Source: MPNO01 sp965205995 | GTDB lineage: Bacteria > Pseudomonadota > Alphaproteobacteria > MPNO01 | Reading direction: 5' to 3' | Assembly (NCBI GenBank): GCA_965205995.1 | Contig: OZ242200.1 | Coordinates: forward strand, 1,240,001 to 1,304,000 | DNA length: 64,000 nucleotides | Part shown: positions 16,056 through 24,110 of the stretch, piece by piece | Numbering within the stretch: the stretch's first letter is position 1 | Layout of the letters: the number at the start of each line of letters is the position of its first letter | Notes under the pieces: model-generated | What the model saw: the letters and a program-made list of their open reading frames with translations, nothing else | Databases searched by the model: none | Told to the model about the DNA's origin: nothing | Translations under genes and position numbers: made by a program

Positions 16056-18287
16056 TTGCGCAACGCCCTGATCGGCGCCCCGGTTCCGCGCCGGGAGGAT
16101 TTCCGGTTCCTCACCGGGACCGGCGCCTATGTAGACGATTTGCGCCGCCCCGGCATGCTGCACGCGGCGATCCTCAGGAGCCCCGAGCCGCGCGGGCGGA
16201 TCGTCCGCATCGCGGTCGGGGACGCGCGCCGGATGCCGGGGGTCGCCGCCGTCATCGCCGCCGGCGATATCGCGGACCGGCTCGGCCGGGTGCCGGTCAC
16301 CCCGATCCGGCTCTGCCCGCTGCCCGAGCTCGAACCCTTCGCCCAGCCGGCGATCGCCGCCGGGGTCGTGCGCTTCGTCGGCGAACCGGTGGCGCTGGTC
16401 GTCGCCGAGAGCCGCGCGGTCGCTGAAGACGCGGCGGGCGCGATTGCGCTGGAGATCGAGCCGGTCGGGGACGCGCCGCTGTTCGATGCCTGCCCCGACG
16501 ATGTCGCGATCACCTATCGCGCCGCCAAGGGCGACGCGGCGGCGGCGTTCGCGGCCGCCCCCTATACCCGCCGCGAGAGCTTGTCCGTGCAGCGCCACTC
16601 GGCGATGCCGATGGAGCCGCGCGGGCTGCTCGCCGAATGGGACGGCGCGCTTCTCACCGTCTCGGGCGCGGCCAAGGCGTCGTTCGCGGTGCGCAGCGCG
16701 CTGGCCGGCCAGCTCGGGCTCGCCGAGGACGCCATCGCCATGGTCGAGAACGATGTCGGCGGCGGGTTCGGGCTGCGCGGCGAGGGCTTTCCCGAGGATT
16801 TCCTGATCCCCTTCGCCGCCTGGCATCTCGGCCGGCCGGTCAAGTGGATCGAGGACCGCCGCGAGCATCTGATCGCCTCCGCCCACGCGCGCGAGGCCAG
16901 CTGCGAGATCGAGATCGCCTGCGCCGACGACGGCACGATCCTCGCCCTGCGCGGCCAGGTGGTGGCCGATATCGGCGCCTATGTCAGGACCAACGGCACC
17001 ATCGGTCCGCGCAACATCGCCCAGTTCCTGAGCGGCCCCTACCGGATCGCGCATATCGACGCGAGCGTGGCGCTGGCCCTGACCTCGAAATCGCCGGTCG
17101 GCACCTATCGCGGACCCGGCCGGTTCGAGGCCGATTTCTTCCGCGAACGCGTGCTCGACCTCGCCGCCGCCGATCTCGGCATCGACCGCGCCGAATTCCG
17201 CCGCCGCAACCTGCCGCGCGCCGCCGAAATGCCCTATGCGCTGGCCAGTATCGCGCCGTTCCCGCGCGACGACGCGCTCGACAGCGGCGATCACGTCGAG
17301 ACGCTCGACCGCTGCCTGGACGCGTTCGGCTGGCGGGAGAAGGCGGCGCTCTCGGGCACGATCGTCGACGGTCGGCGCCGGGGCATCGCAATCGGCCCGT
17401 TCATCGAGGGCGGCGCCGCCGGGCCGCGCGAGAACGCGCGCCTGGTGATGGAGGCCGACGGCAGGGTCGCCGTCCATGTCGGCTCGTCGTCGCTCGGCCA
17501 GGGCATCGAGACGGTGTTCGCGCAGATCGCGGCGGATGCGCTCGAACGCCCGCTGGCGGCGGTCTCCGGCGTCCATCACGGCTCGACCGCCGATGTCAGC
17601 CAGGGATTCGGGTCGTACCATTCGCGCTCGACGGTGATGGCGGGCTCGGCGATCCTCCGCGCCGCCGAAAGCCTGCGGACGAAGATCCGAAGCGAGGCCG
17701 CGGCGCGGCTGGGCTGCGGCCCGGCGGACATCCGCATCGTCGACGGCGACCTTCTGGCCGGCCCGGGCGGGGCGTCGCTGCCGCTCGCCGCCATCGCCGA
17801 TGCCGGGATCGAGGCCGAGGAGGGTTTCGACAACCACCGCCACACCTATGCGTATGGCGCGCACGCGGCCCAGATCGCGGTCGATCCGGAAACCGGCGCG
17901 GTCGAGATCCTGGACTATGTCGCGGTCGAGGATGTCGGGCGCATCGTCAACCCGGCCACCCTCGCCGGCCAGGCGGTGGGCGCCGCGGTGCAGGGGATCG
18001 GCGGCGCGCTGTTCGAGGACATGCCCTACGCCGCCGGCCAGCCGCTGTCGACGACGCTCGCCGACTACCTGATGCCGGGCGCCTGCGAGACCCCCCGGAT
18101 CGTCACGATCATGCGCGAGGACCACCCCTCGCCGGTCAACCCGCTCGGCGTCAAGGGCGCGGGCGAAGGCGGCGTCATCCCGGCCGGCGGGCTGATCGCC
18201 AACGCGGTGGCCGACGCGCTCGGCGTCTCGCCCGACGCCCTCCCCCTCTCCCCGCCCGAAATCCGGCGGCTCATCGAGGCGGGGTAG
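16056..18287 (+). CDS. Xanthine dehydrogenase-family molybdopterin-binding (large) subunit
   Basis: A 743-residue molybdenum hydroxylase large subunit of the CoxL/xanthine dehydrogenase family. It shows the TGTGAYVDDLRRPGMLHAAILRSP start, GGGFGLRG, TYRGPGRFEADFF, a GQGIETVFAQIAADALE segment and the VKGAGEGGVIPA motif, whose Glu (about residue 703) is the catalytic base. The start is TTG at 16056, since no ATG or GTG precedes the conserved N-terminus. No FAD or iron-sulfur subunit genes are adjacent, so this is an orphan large subunit or uses partners elsewhere. Confidence 0.92.
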   Translation: MRNALIGAPVPRREDFRFLTGTGAYVDDLRRPGMLHAAILRSPEPRGRIVRIAVGDARRMPGVAAVIAAGDIADRLGRVPVTPIRLCPLPELEPFAQPAIAAGVVRFVGEPVALVVAESRAVAEDAAGAIALEIEPVGDAPLFDACPDDVAITYRAAKGDAAAAFAAAPYTRRESLSVQRHSAMPMEPRGLLAEWDGALLTVSGAAKASFAVRSALAGQLGLAEDAIAMVENDVGGGFGLRGEGFPEDFLIPFAAWHLGRPVKWIEDRREHLIASAHAREASCEIEIACADDGTILALRGQVVADIGAYVRTNGTIGPRNIAQFLSGPYRIAHIDASVALALTSKSPVGTYRGPGRFEADFFRERVLDLAAADLGIDRAEFRRRNLPRAAEMPYALASIAPFPRDDALDSGDHVETLDRCLDAFGWREKAALSGTIVDGRRRGIAIGPFIEGGAAGPRENARLVMEADGRVAVHVGSSSLGQGIETVFAQIAADALERPLAAVSGVHHGSTADVSQGFGSYHSRSTVMAGSAILRAAESLRTKIRSEAAARLGCGPADIRIVDGDLLAGPGGASLPLAAIADAGIEAEEGFDNHRHTYAYGAHAAQIAVDPETGAVEILDYVAVEDVGRIVNPATLAGQAVGAAVQGIGGALFEDMPYAAGQPLSTTLADYLMPGACETPRIVTIMREDHPSPVNPLGVKGAGEGGVIPAGGLIANAVADALGVSPDALPLSPPEIRRLIEAG

Positions 18288-18303
18288 GGCCCGTCCACCA
18301 CCT

Positions 18304-18410
18304 CGTCATTTCGACCAGAGCGCCGAAGGCGCGGAGCGGAGAAATCTCGTGCCCACTCGGCGAGATTTCTCCGCTCCGGCGCGCTCCGCGCGGCTCCGGT
18401 CGAAATGACG
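18304..18410. repeat. Dispersed intergenic inverted repeat, family B, copy 1
   Basis: A nested palindrome. Outer arms CGTCATTTCGACC (18304-18316) and GGTCGAAATGACG (18398-18410) are perfect. Inner arms GGAGCGGAGAAATCTCG (18333-18349) and its reverse complement (18361-18377) are also perfect. It fills the gap between the molybdenum hydroxylase gene and the next gene. Related copies or halves occur at 12038, 20051, 20597, 27320 and 47079. Confidence 0.85.
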
Positions 18411-18487
18411 GGATGGGGCGGACGCCGATTTGCCGGCCGGGCGCCGGTCGTTTATGACAGGCCGAAATCGGACGAGAATCAGCGAAA

Positions 18488-19102
18488 ATGACCGACCTGC
18501 CCTCCGACATCGACCCCGAATCCGGGAGCCGGCTGTCCTTGCCGCGCCGCGAGGATCTGCCCGAGGCGGCGCGCGAGATCTTCGACCAGCTCGCCGGGCC
18601 GCAGACCCGGTCGCTGGTCGGGCTCTACGGGCCGGGCGGGCTCAGGCTCAACAGCCCGGCGCTGGCCGCGGTCACCCAGCCGCTCAACAGCTATCTGCGC
18701 TGGGGGACGAACCTGTCCGGCGCGGTGCGCGAGATCGCCATCCTGGTCACCGCGCGCGCCCATGACTGCCAGTTCGAATGGGCGCAGCACGAACCCGCGG
18801 CGCTGGCCGAGGGGGTGTCCCCGGAGACCGTGGAGGCGATCCGGACGGACGCGCCGCTCGACGGGCTCGACGGGACCGAGGCGGCGGTGATCGCGCTGGG
18901 CCGCGCCCTGTTCGACGACCGCCGCGTCGATTCCGCCACTTACGCGAAAGCGCACGCGATCTTCGGCACCGGCGATTTGGTCGATCTGGTCTCGCTGATG
19001 GGGATGTACGGCGCCACCGCCGCGCTGCTGGCGGCGTTCGACATCCAGCTCCGGCCGGGCCAGGAGGCCCGGCTTCCAACCCGCGAAGGAAAACCAGAAT
19101 GA
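18488..19102 (+). CDS. Carboxymuconolactone decarboxylase family protein
   Basis: A 204-residue all-helical AhpD/CMD-fold protein. The signature region is REIAILVTARAHDCQFEWAQHEPAALAEGVS (about residues 78-108), with the conserved Glu-x-x-x-His pair; the CxxC of AhpD is absent, which favours the decarboxylase-like branch. The stop overlaps the FAH-family ATG, so the two are coupled. The role is probably in ring-cleavage product metabolism, but many relatives are uncharacterised. Confidence 0.9.
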   Translation: MTDLPSDIDPESGSRLSLPRREDLPEAAREIFDQLAGPQTRSLVGLYGPGGLRLNSPALAAVTQPLNSYLRWGTNLSGAVREIAILVTARAHDCQFEWAQHEPAALAEGVSPETVEAIRTDAPLDGLDGTEAAVIALGRALFDDRRVDSATYAKAHAIFGTGDLVDLVSLMGMYGATAALLAAFDIQLRPGQEARLPTREGKPE

Positions 19103-20028
19103 GACTGCTCTATTTCGACGATTTCCGGCTCGGCGTGCTCGCCGGGGATGCGGTGGTCGATGTCACCGACATCGTCTCCGACATCCCCCATATCGACCGG
19201 GGCGACCTGATCAACGGGCTGATCGAGCGCTTCGACGATTACCGCGGCAAGCTCGAGGCGGCGGCGTCGAACGGCGGGGGCGTGCCGCTGGCCAATGTCC
19301 GCATCCGCCCGCCGGTCCCCAAGCCGACCACCATCGACTGCATGGCGGTCAACTACATGGAGGACGGCACCAGGAGCGAACCGGCGCAGATCAACGCGTT
19401 CCACAAATCGCCCGGCGCGCTCATCGGCCATGGCGACACCATGATCCTGACCGACGTGCCGGCCGCGGTGTTCGAGGGCGAGGCGGAACTCGCCGTCATC
19501 ATCGGCAAGCGCGCCGACAATATCGGCCAGGCCGAGGCGATGGATCACATCTTCGGCTATACCTGCTTCATCGACGGCTCGGCCCGCGCTTTGCCGCCGC
19601 CCGGCAACACCTTCTTCCAGGTCAAGTCGCGCGCCACCTTCGCGCCGACCGGCCCGTGGATCGTCACCAAGGACGAGATCGACGACCCGCAGAACCTCCA
19701 GGTCAAGCTGTGGAACAACGGCGAGTTGATGCAGAACTTCAACACCGACGACATGGCGCACAAGATCCCGCGCTGTATCGAATGGCTGTCCTCGATCCAC
19801 CCGCTGGTGCCGGGCGACATCGTGGCGACGGGCACCAACCATCGCGGCCTCCACCCGTTCCAGGACGGCGACCGGGTCGAGCTCGAGATCGAGAGCGTCG
19901 GCCGGCTCGCCATCGACATCCGCGACGACCTCAAGCGCGGCTGGGACCGGGTGACAAGGCTGGAGCACGCCGAGACGGGGCTCGACGGCCCGCACACCAA
20001 GCAGGTCTCGGGCAAGTACGCGGGGTAG
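19099..20028 (+). CDS. Fumarylacetoacetate hydrolase (FAH) family protein
   Basis: A 309-residue FAH-fold enzyme of the type that cleaves or decarboxylates beta-diketone acids in aromatic catabolism. Metal ligands are in FEGEAELAVIIGKRA (ExE, about residue 132) with the later Asp in FIDGSARALPPPGNTFFQVKS (about residue 154). The C-terminal SIHPLVPGDIVATGTNHRG motif is typical. ATGA overlap with the CMD-family gene indicates an operon. Together with the Rieske oxygenase and molybdenum hydroxylase upstream, this suggests a local catabolic block; the substrate is unknown. Confidence 0.92.
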   Translation: MRLLYFDDFRLGVLAGDAVVDVTDIVSDIPHIDRGDLINGLIERFDDYRGKLEAAASNGGGVPLANVRIRPPVPKPTTIDCMAVNYMEDGTRSEPAQINAFHKSPGALIGHGDTMILTDVPAAVFEGEAELAVIIGKRADNIGQAEAMDHIFGYTCFIDGSARALPPPGNTFFQVKSRATFAPTGPWIVTKDEIDDPQNLQVKLWNNGELMQNFNTDDMAHKIPRCIEWLSSIHPLVPGDIVATGTNHRGLHPFQDGDRVELEIESVGRLAIDIRDDLKRGWDRVTRLEHAETGLDGPHTKQVSGKYAG

Positions 20029-20050
20029 CCTCCGCCGCACCGGCCGGGCG

Positions 20051-20099
20051 AAGCGAGCGGAGAAATCTCGCGCCCGCCGACGCTCCGGTCGAAACGACG
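20051..20099. repeat. Family B intergenic repeat, partial copy 2
   Basis: Contains the GCGGAGAAATCTCG core and the GGTCGAAACGACGG arm of the family B repeat, one base changed from copy 1. It lies just after the FAH-family gene. The 965 bases from here to the luciferase-like gene hold this copy, a possible small gene, and another family B copy. Confidence 0.7.
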
Positions 20100-20272
20100 G
20101 GGTGGCGCTGTGTTCCACCCCGGCGTGACACTGCAGGGCACGGAGCGTCGACTCATCCTGGATTGTATGTGTAGTATTTATTTCCTTTCGAAGTTGAAAG
20201 TCGTATTGCCTGGCCGCGTCCAATGCCATAGGCTTGGCGGGGTTCCACCACCGGGAAAAGTGGCGGGCTGCC

Positions 20273-20533
20273 ATGAAAAACCCGTTCGCTTACGACCGCG
20301 ACAGCGTCCCTTTCCGGCTTGCATACACGACGCTGATGACTGTCCTGTACGGAGTATTCGACCGGATCATCGACCTGGTCCGGTCGACTCCGCTGAGCGT
20401 CGATGGCCTCCTCACCGAATTGAGCATTTTCTTCGTTGTGCTCTATTCCATCGACAGTTGGTGCATACGCCGAAGGCCAAGACTTCCGCGCCAAACCAGG
20501 ACGAGCGGACGGGGCGCGGGTTCCGCGGCCTGA
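20273..20533 (+). CDS. Possible small hypothetical protein
   Basis: An 86-residue open frame starting MKNPFAYDRDSVPF. It contains two hydrophobic segments (about residues 17-36 and 43-62), the second a plausible membrane helix, and a basic tail. Base composition is noticeably less GC-rich than the neighbouring genes, and the ribosome site (GTGGCGG) is weak; a TTG 39 bases upstream would extend it. No family is recognised. It sits between two family B repeats. It could be a horizontally acquired small gene or chance coding. Confidence 0.4.
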   Translation: MKNPFAYDRDSVPFRLAYTTLMTVLYGVFDRIIDLVRSTPLSVDGLLTELSIFFVVLYSIDSWCIRRRPRLPRQTRTSGRGAGSAA

Positions 20534-20596
20534 GCGCTCACCTGGGCGGTTGCGGCGAGACGTGAGGTCCCGCCCGCCCACGGCCTGTCCCCTCAT

Positions 20597-20696
20597 CGTC
20601 ATATCGACCGGAGCCGTGCGCAGCGCGGCGGCGCGCAGATGTCCCGCGTCCCCGGAAACGCGATTTCTCCGCTCGCTTCGCCCGGTCGAAATGACG
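20597..20696. repeat. Family B intergenic repeat, copy 3
   Basis: Outer arms CGTCATATCGACC and GGTCGAAATGACG flank a diverged centre that includes CGCGATTTCTCCGCTCGC. It is a relative of the repeat at 18304, with similar total length. Confidence 0.75.
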
Positions 20697-20993
20697 GTCG
20701 GGCCTGCCCGCATGGCGTTCGCGCGGGCCCCGTCCTATATAGTCGTGGTGGCGCCACCCGCCCGCAATAGTCCGACCCTCGCGATCGCCGCGGCCGTTCT
20801 GCTCCTGGAGTCGGCGCCGGTTCGGGGAAGCCGGGCGAGGATTTGCCGGCTTCCCGGGATCTCCGCTCCAACACGTTTGAGCCGCACCCGAAATCGTCCG
20901 ACCGGCGATCGATGAGCGTTTGGCGGTGGCGGCCGGGCCGATGCCGTGGGATCGTGGGCCGGACGTCGCACGGAGAGAAGCGGAGGCCCGAGG

Positions 20994-22085
20994 ATGGAAT
21001 TCGGCTATTTCACGCTGAGCGACAACCGCTATCCCGACAACCCCCGGACGGCGCAAGCGTTCATGATGGAGATTCGCGACCAGGCGGTGTTCGCCGAATC
21101 GATTGGCATGCATTCGGCCTGGATCGGCGAGCATCATTTCAACCGGCGCGGCTGCGTGCCCATGCCGTCGCTGGTGCTGGCCTCGATCGCCGCGGCTACG
21201 ACGCGGATCCGGCTCGGCCCGGCGGTGGTGGTGCTGCCGATCCACCATCCGGTCCAGGTCGCCGAGGAATGGGCGAGCCTCGACGTATTGTCGGGCGGGC
21301 GTGTCGACTTCGCGCTCGGCCGCGGCTACGACAGCCACGAATACGGGCCGTTCGGTGCCGACTTCCAGGCTTCGTCCGAAATCTTCGCCGAGGGCGTGGA
21401 GCTCCTCTACCGCTGCTGGAACGACGAAGGCCCGACGAGCTTCGAGGGCAGTCACTACTCGGTGCAGGGGATCGAGGTCTGCCCGAAGCCGGTGCAGAAG
21501 CCGTTCGTTCCCTATATGGGATCGTTCTCGCGCTACAGCATGGAGGTGGCGGCGCGCTACGGCTGGAACCTGATGCTCGCCCCGTTCGCCGCCTCCCTCG
21601 TCTTCGGCGGGCTGCACGAGGCGGTCGCCGCCTGGCGCGAGGTCTGCGCCGCGGCCGAGGCGGAGCCCGGGCGCGTCAAGTGCAGCTACTTCATCCACAT
21701 CGCAGACACGCCCGCGGAGGAGGCTGCCGCGCGCGACCTTCTGGTCGACTACTTTACCATTTCGGGCCTCCGCAACAGGAAGACCATGGGCGCGAAACTG
21801 CCGCCGACGATGCAGTATTACCGCCGTATCGGCGAGGCGCTCGCCGATCTCAAGACCGACGACCTCGGGCCCAACTCCATCCTGCTCGGCCCGCCGCAGG
21901 CGATCGTCGACCGGCTCGGCGAGGTCGCGGAGGCGGGGATCGAGGAGGTGATCCTCTACTTCAACTACGGCCGGAAGCCGGATGCCATGGTCCGCGAGCA
22001 AATGGAGCGTTTCATGACCGAGGTGGCGCCGGCTTTCGACCGCTTCCCCGGGCGCTCCACGGCGGCCGGGGCGCGGATCGCGTAA
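20994..22085 (+). CDS. Luciferase-like (LLM class) flavin-dependent oxidoreductase
   Basis: A 363-residue TIM-barrel flavin monooxygenase of the bacterial luciferase superfamily, which uses reduced FMN or F420-like cofactors. The SAWIGEHHFNRRG segment, IRLGPAVVVLPIHHPVQVAEEWASLDVLSGGRVDFALGRG and the YMGSFSRYSMEVAARYGWN loop are typical. The ATG at 20994 has GGAGG eight bases upstream. It stands alone, separated by about 120 bases from the downstream ABC exporter genes. The substrate is not predictable. Confidence 0.9.
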   Translation: MEFGYFTLSDNRYPDNPRTAQAFMMEIRDQAVFAESIGMHSAWIGEHHFNRRGCVPMPSLVLASIAAATTRIRLGPAVVVLPIHHPVQVAEEWASLDVLSGGRVDFALGRGYDSHEYGPFGADFQASSEIFAEGVELLYRCWNDEGPTSFEGSHYSVQGIEVCPKPVQKPFVPYMGSFSRYSMEVAARYGWNLMLAPFAASLVFGGLHEAVAAWREVCAAAEAEPGRVKCSYFIHIADTPAEEAAARDLLVDYFTISGLRNRKTMGAKLPPTMQYYRRIGEALADLKTDDLGPNSILLGPPQAIVDRLGEVAEAGIEEVILYFNYGRKPDAMVREQMERFMTEVAPAFDRFPGRSTAAGARIA

Positions 22086-22117
22086 GCGCGGGCAAGTAGC
22101 ATAACGCGCCTGGCGGT

Positions 22118-22147
22118 TTGGCATTTCGGCGGGCGGCAGCCTATATA
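22118..22147 (+). promoter_or_regulatory. Putative sigma-70 promoter for the ABC exporter operon
   Basis: TTGGCA (five of six to TTGACA) at 22118-22123, an 18-base spacer, then TATATA at 22142-22147. It is located 58 bases upstream of the first ABC ATG and would drive the two exporter genes and the MFS gene. Confidence 0.5.
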
Positions 22148-22205
22148 GACGTTTGGCCGCCGAGCGCCCGCTCCAGGGCATTCGGCGCGAGCGTTCCGGT
22201 CGGAA

Positions 22206-24110
22206 ATGAGTCCAGGCACCAGCTCCTCACACAGCGACTTCGATGGCGACCCGGCGGCGGATGTCAAGCCGCGCGCCTATTCCCGCGCCTATGCCGGCAT
22301 GGAGGGCGGCTCGGCGCCGGGCGATGCGGAGATCGTCTGGCGGATCGTCAGGATCGCGCTGCGCTACCGCGCCGGGATCGCGGTGGCGTTGCTGGCGACC
22401 CTGGTGGCGTCGGCCTTCCAGCTCGCGATCCCGGGCCTGGTCGGCGATGCCGTCGACGGCGCGCTCAGCCTGCTCGACGACGAAGCGGCGACGCCGGAGA
22501 CCGCACGCGCGGCGCTCTACCAGGCGGCGCTCCTGCTGCTCGGCGCGTCGATCCTGCGCGGGGTCTTCACGCTGGCCCACAACTATAGCGGCGAGGCGAT
22601 CGGCCACCGCCTCGCCCACGACCTCCGCCTCACCTTCTACCAGAAGCTGCAGCGCCTCGGCTTCTCCTTCCACGACAGTATCCATACCGGCGAGCTGATA
22701 ACCCGCGGCATGCTCGACCTCGAAGGCGTCCGCTCGCTTGTCAATATGGGGCTGCTGCGCGCGGTGCTGATGGTAGTCCTGATCAGCGTCGGCGCGGCTC
22801 TGCTGCTCTCCACCGACCTGGTCCTCGGGCTCCTCAGCCTCAGCTTCGCCCCCTATATCGCCTGGCGGTCGACGACGACGCGGCTCCGGCTGCGCTATCT
22901 GTGGACCCTGTTCCAGGACCGGATGGCGGTGCTCGGCCGGATCATGGACGAGAACCTGACCGGGATAAGGGTGGTTCGCGCCTTCGGCGCCGAGCCGTTC
23001 GAGCTCGGCAAGTACGACGAGGCGGCGGCCGAGGCGCTGCTTCTGTCGACGCGGCGCATCAATGTCCGCGTCGCCTCGACCACCGAGATGACCTTCGCCT
23101 ATTTCGTCGCCATGGGGCTGGTGCTCTGGGTCGGCGGCGAGCGGGTGATCGCGGGCACGATGACGGTGGGCACGCTGACCGAGTTCCTGACCTTCATCAC
23201 CATATTGCAGCTCCCGGTGCGCTCGCTCGGGCTGGTGGTGAATTCCTTCGCCCGGGGCACGTCCTGCGGTGCGCGGCTGTTCGCGGTGATCGATCTGGAG
23301 CCCACGATCCGCGACGCCCCGGACGCGCGCGAGCTCGCGGTTACCGACGGCACGCTGCGTTTCGAGAATGTCAGCTTCGCCTATGACGCGGACGGCCCGC
23401 TCGCCCTCGACGGCGTCTCGTTCGAGCTCCGGCGCGGGCGGATGCTCGGCATCGTCGGCCCGCCGGGCAGCGGCAAGTCCACCATCGCCTATCTGCTGCC
23501 CCGCTACTACGACGTCGGCGGCGGGCGTATCGCCATCGACGGGCAGGATATAAGGGGCGTCACCCTCGACAGCCTGCGCCGCGCCGTCCGCGTGGTGCAG
23601 CAGGACCCGTTCCTGTTCACCGCCTCGATCGACAACAACATCGCCTATGGCGATCCGTGGACCGAGGAAGCCCCGATCCGCGACGCCGCCGAGCTGGCCC
23701 AGATCGACGGCTTCATCGGCCGGCTCGCCGAGGGCTACGAGACCCTGGTCGGCGAGCGCGGCGTATCGCTGTCGGGCGGCCAGAAACAGCGCGTGGCGAT
23801 CGCCCGGACCGCGCTGCTCCACCCGGCGGTGCTGGTGTTCGACGACTCGACGGCGGCGATCGACGCGGCGACCGAGAGCCAGATCCGCGAGGCGCTGTCG
23901 GAACGCGCCGAGGACACGGCGCGGATCGTCGTCTCGCACCGGCTCGCCGCGATCCGCGACGCCGACGAGATCCTGGTGCTGGAAGCGGGGCAGGTGATCG
24001 AGCGCGGCACGCATGAGGCGCTGATCGCCCGGGGCGGTCACTACGCCAGGATTTTTGCCCTGCAGGCCCGCGAAAGCCTCGACGGCGGATTGCAGGGGGC
24101 GGCGGAATGA
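22206..24110 (+). CDS. ABC exporter half-transporter with degenerate Walker B (heterodimer subunit 1)
   Basis: A 634-residue membrane protein: a six-helix exporter domain (about residues 40-340) then a nucleotide-binding domain. Walker A GPPGSGKST is near residue 417 and the signature LSGGQKQR near 521. Walker B reads VLVFDDSTAAID, so the catalytic Glu is replaced by Asp. This is the pattern of the non-catalytic subunit in heterodimeric exporters such as TM287/288 and BmrCD. The stop overlaps the next start by ATGA. Substrate may be lipid or drug; unknown. Confidence 0.93.
   Translation: MSPGTSSSHSDFDGDPAADVKPRAYSRAYAGMEGGSAPGDAEIVWRIVRIALRYRAGIAVALLATLVASAFQLAIPGLVGDAVDGALSLLDDEAATPETARAALYQAALLLLGASILRGVFTLAHNYSGEAIGHRLAHDLRLTFYQKLQRLGFSFHDSIHTGELITRGMLDLEGVRSLVNMGLLRAVLMVVLISVGAALLLSTDLVLGLLSLSFAPYIAWRSTTTRLRLRYLWTLFQDRMAVLGRIMDENLTGIRVVRAFGAEPFELGKYDEAAAEALLLSTRRINVRVASTTEMTFAYFVAMGLVLWVGGERVIAGTMTVGTLTEFLTFITILQLPVRSLGLVVNSFARGTSCGARLFAVIDLEPTIRDAPDARELAVTDGTLRFENVSFAYDADGPLALDGVSFELRRGRMLGIVGPPGSGKSTIAYLLPRYYDVGGGRIAIDGQDIRGVTLDSLRRAVRVVQQDPFLFTASIDNNIAYGDPWTEEAPIRDAAELAQIDGFIGRLAEGYETLVGERGVSLSGGQKQRVAIARTALLHPAVLVFDDSTAAIDAATESQIREALSERAEDTARIVVSHRLAAIRDADEILVLEAGQVIERGTHEALIARGGHYARIFALQARESLDGGLQGAAE

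Noticed and set aside
20736..20741. TATATA -10-like box upstream of the luciferase-like gene
   Set aside because: No acceptable -35 lies 16-18 bases upstream and the gene begins 250 bases later.
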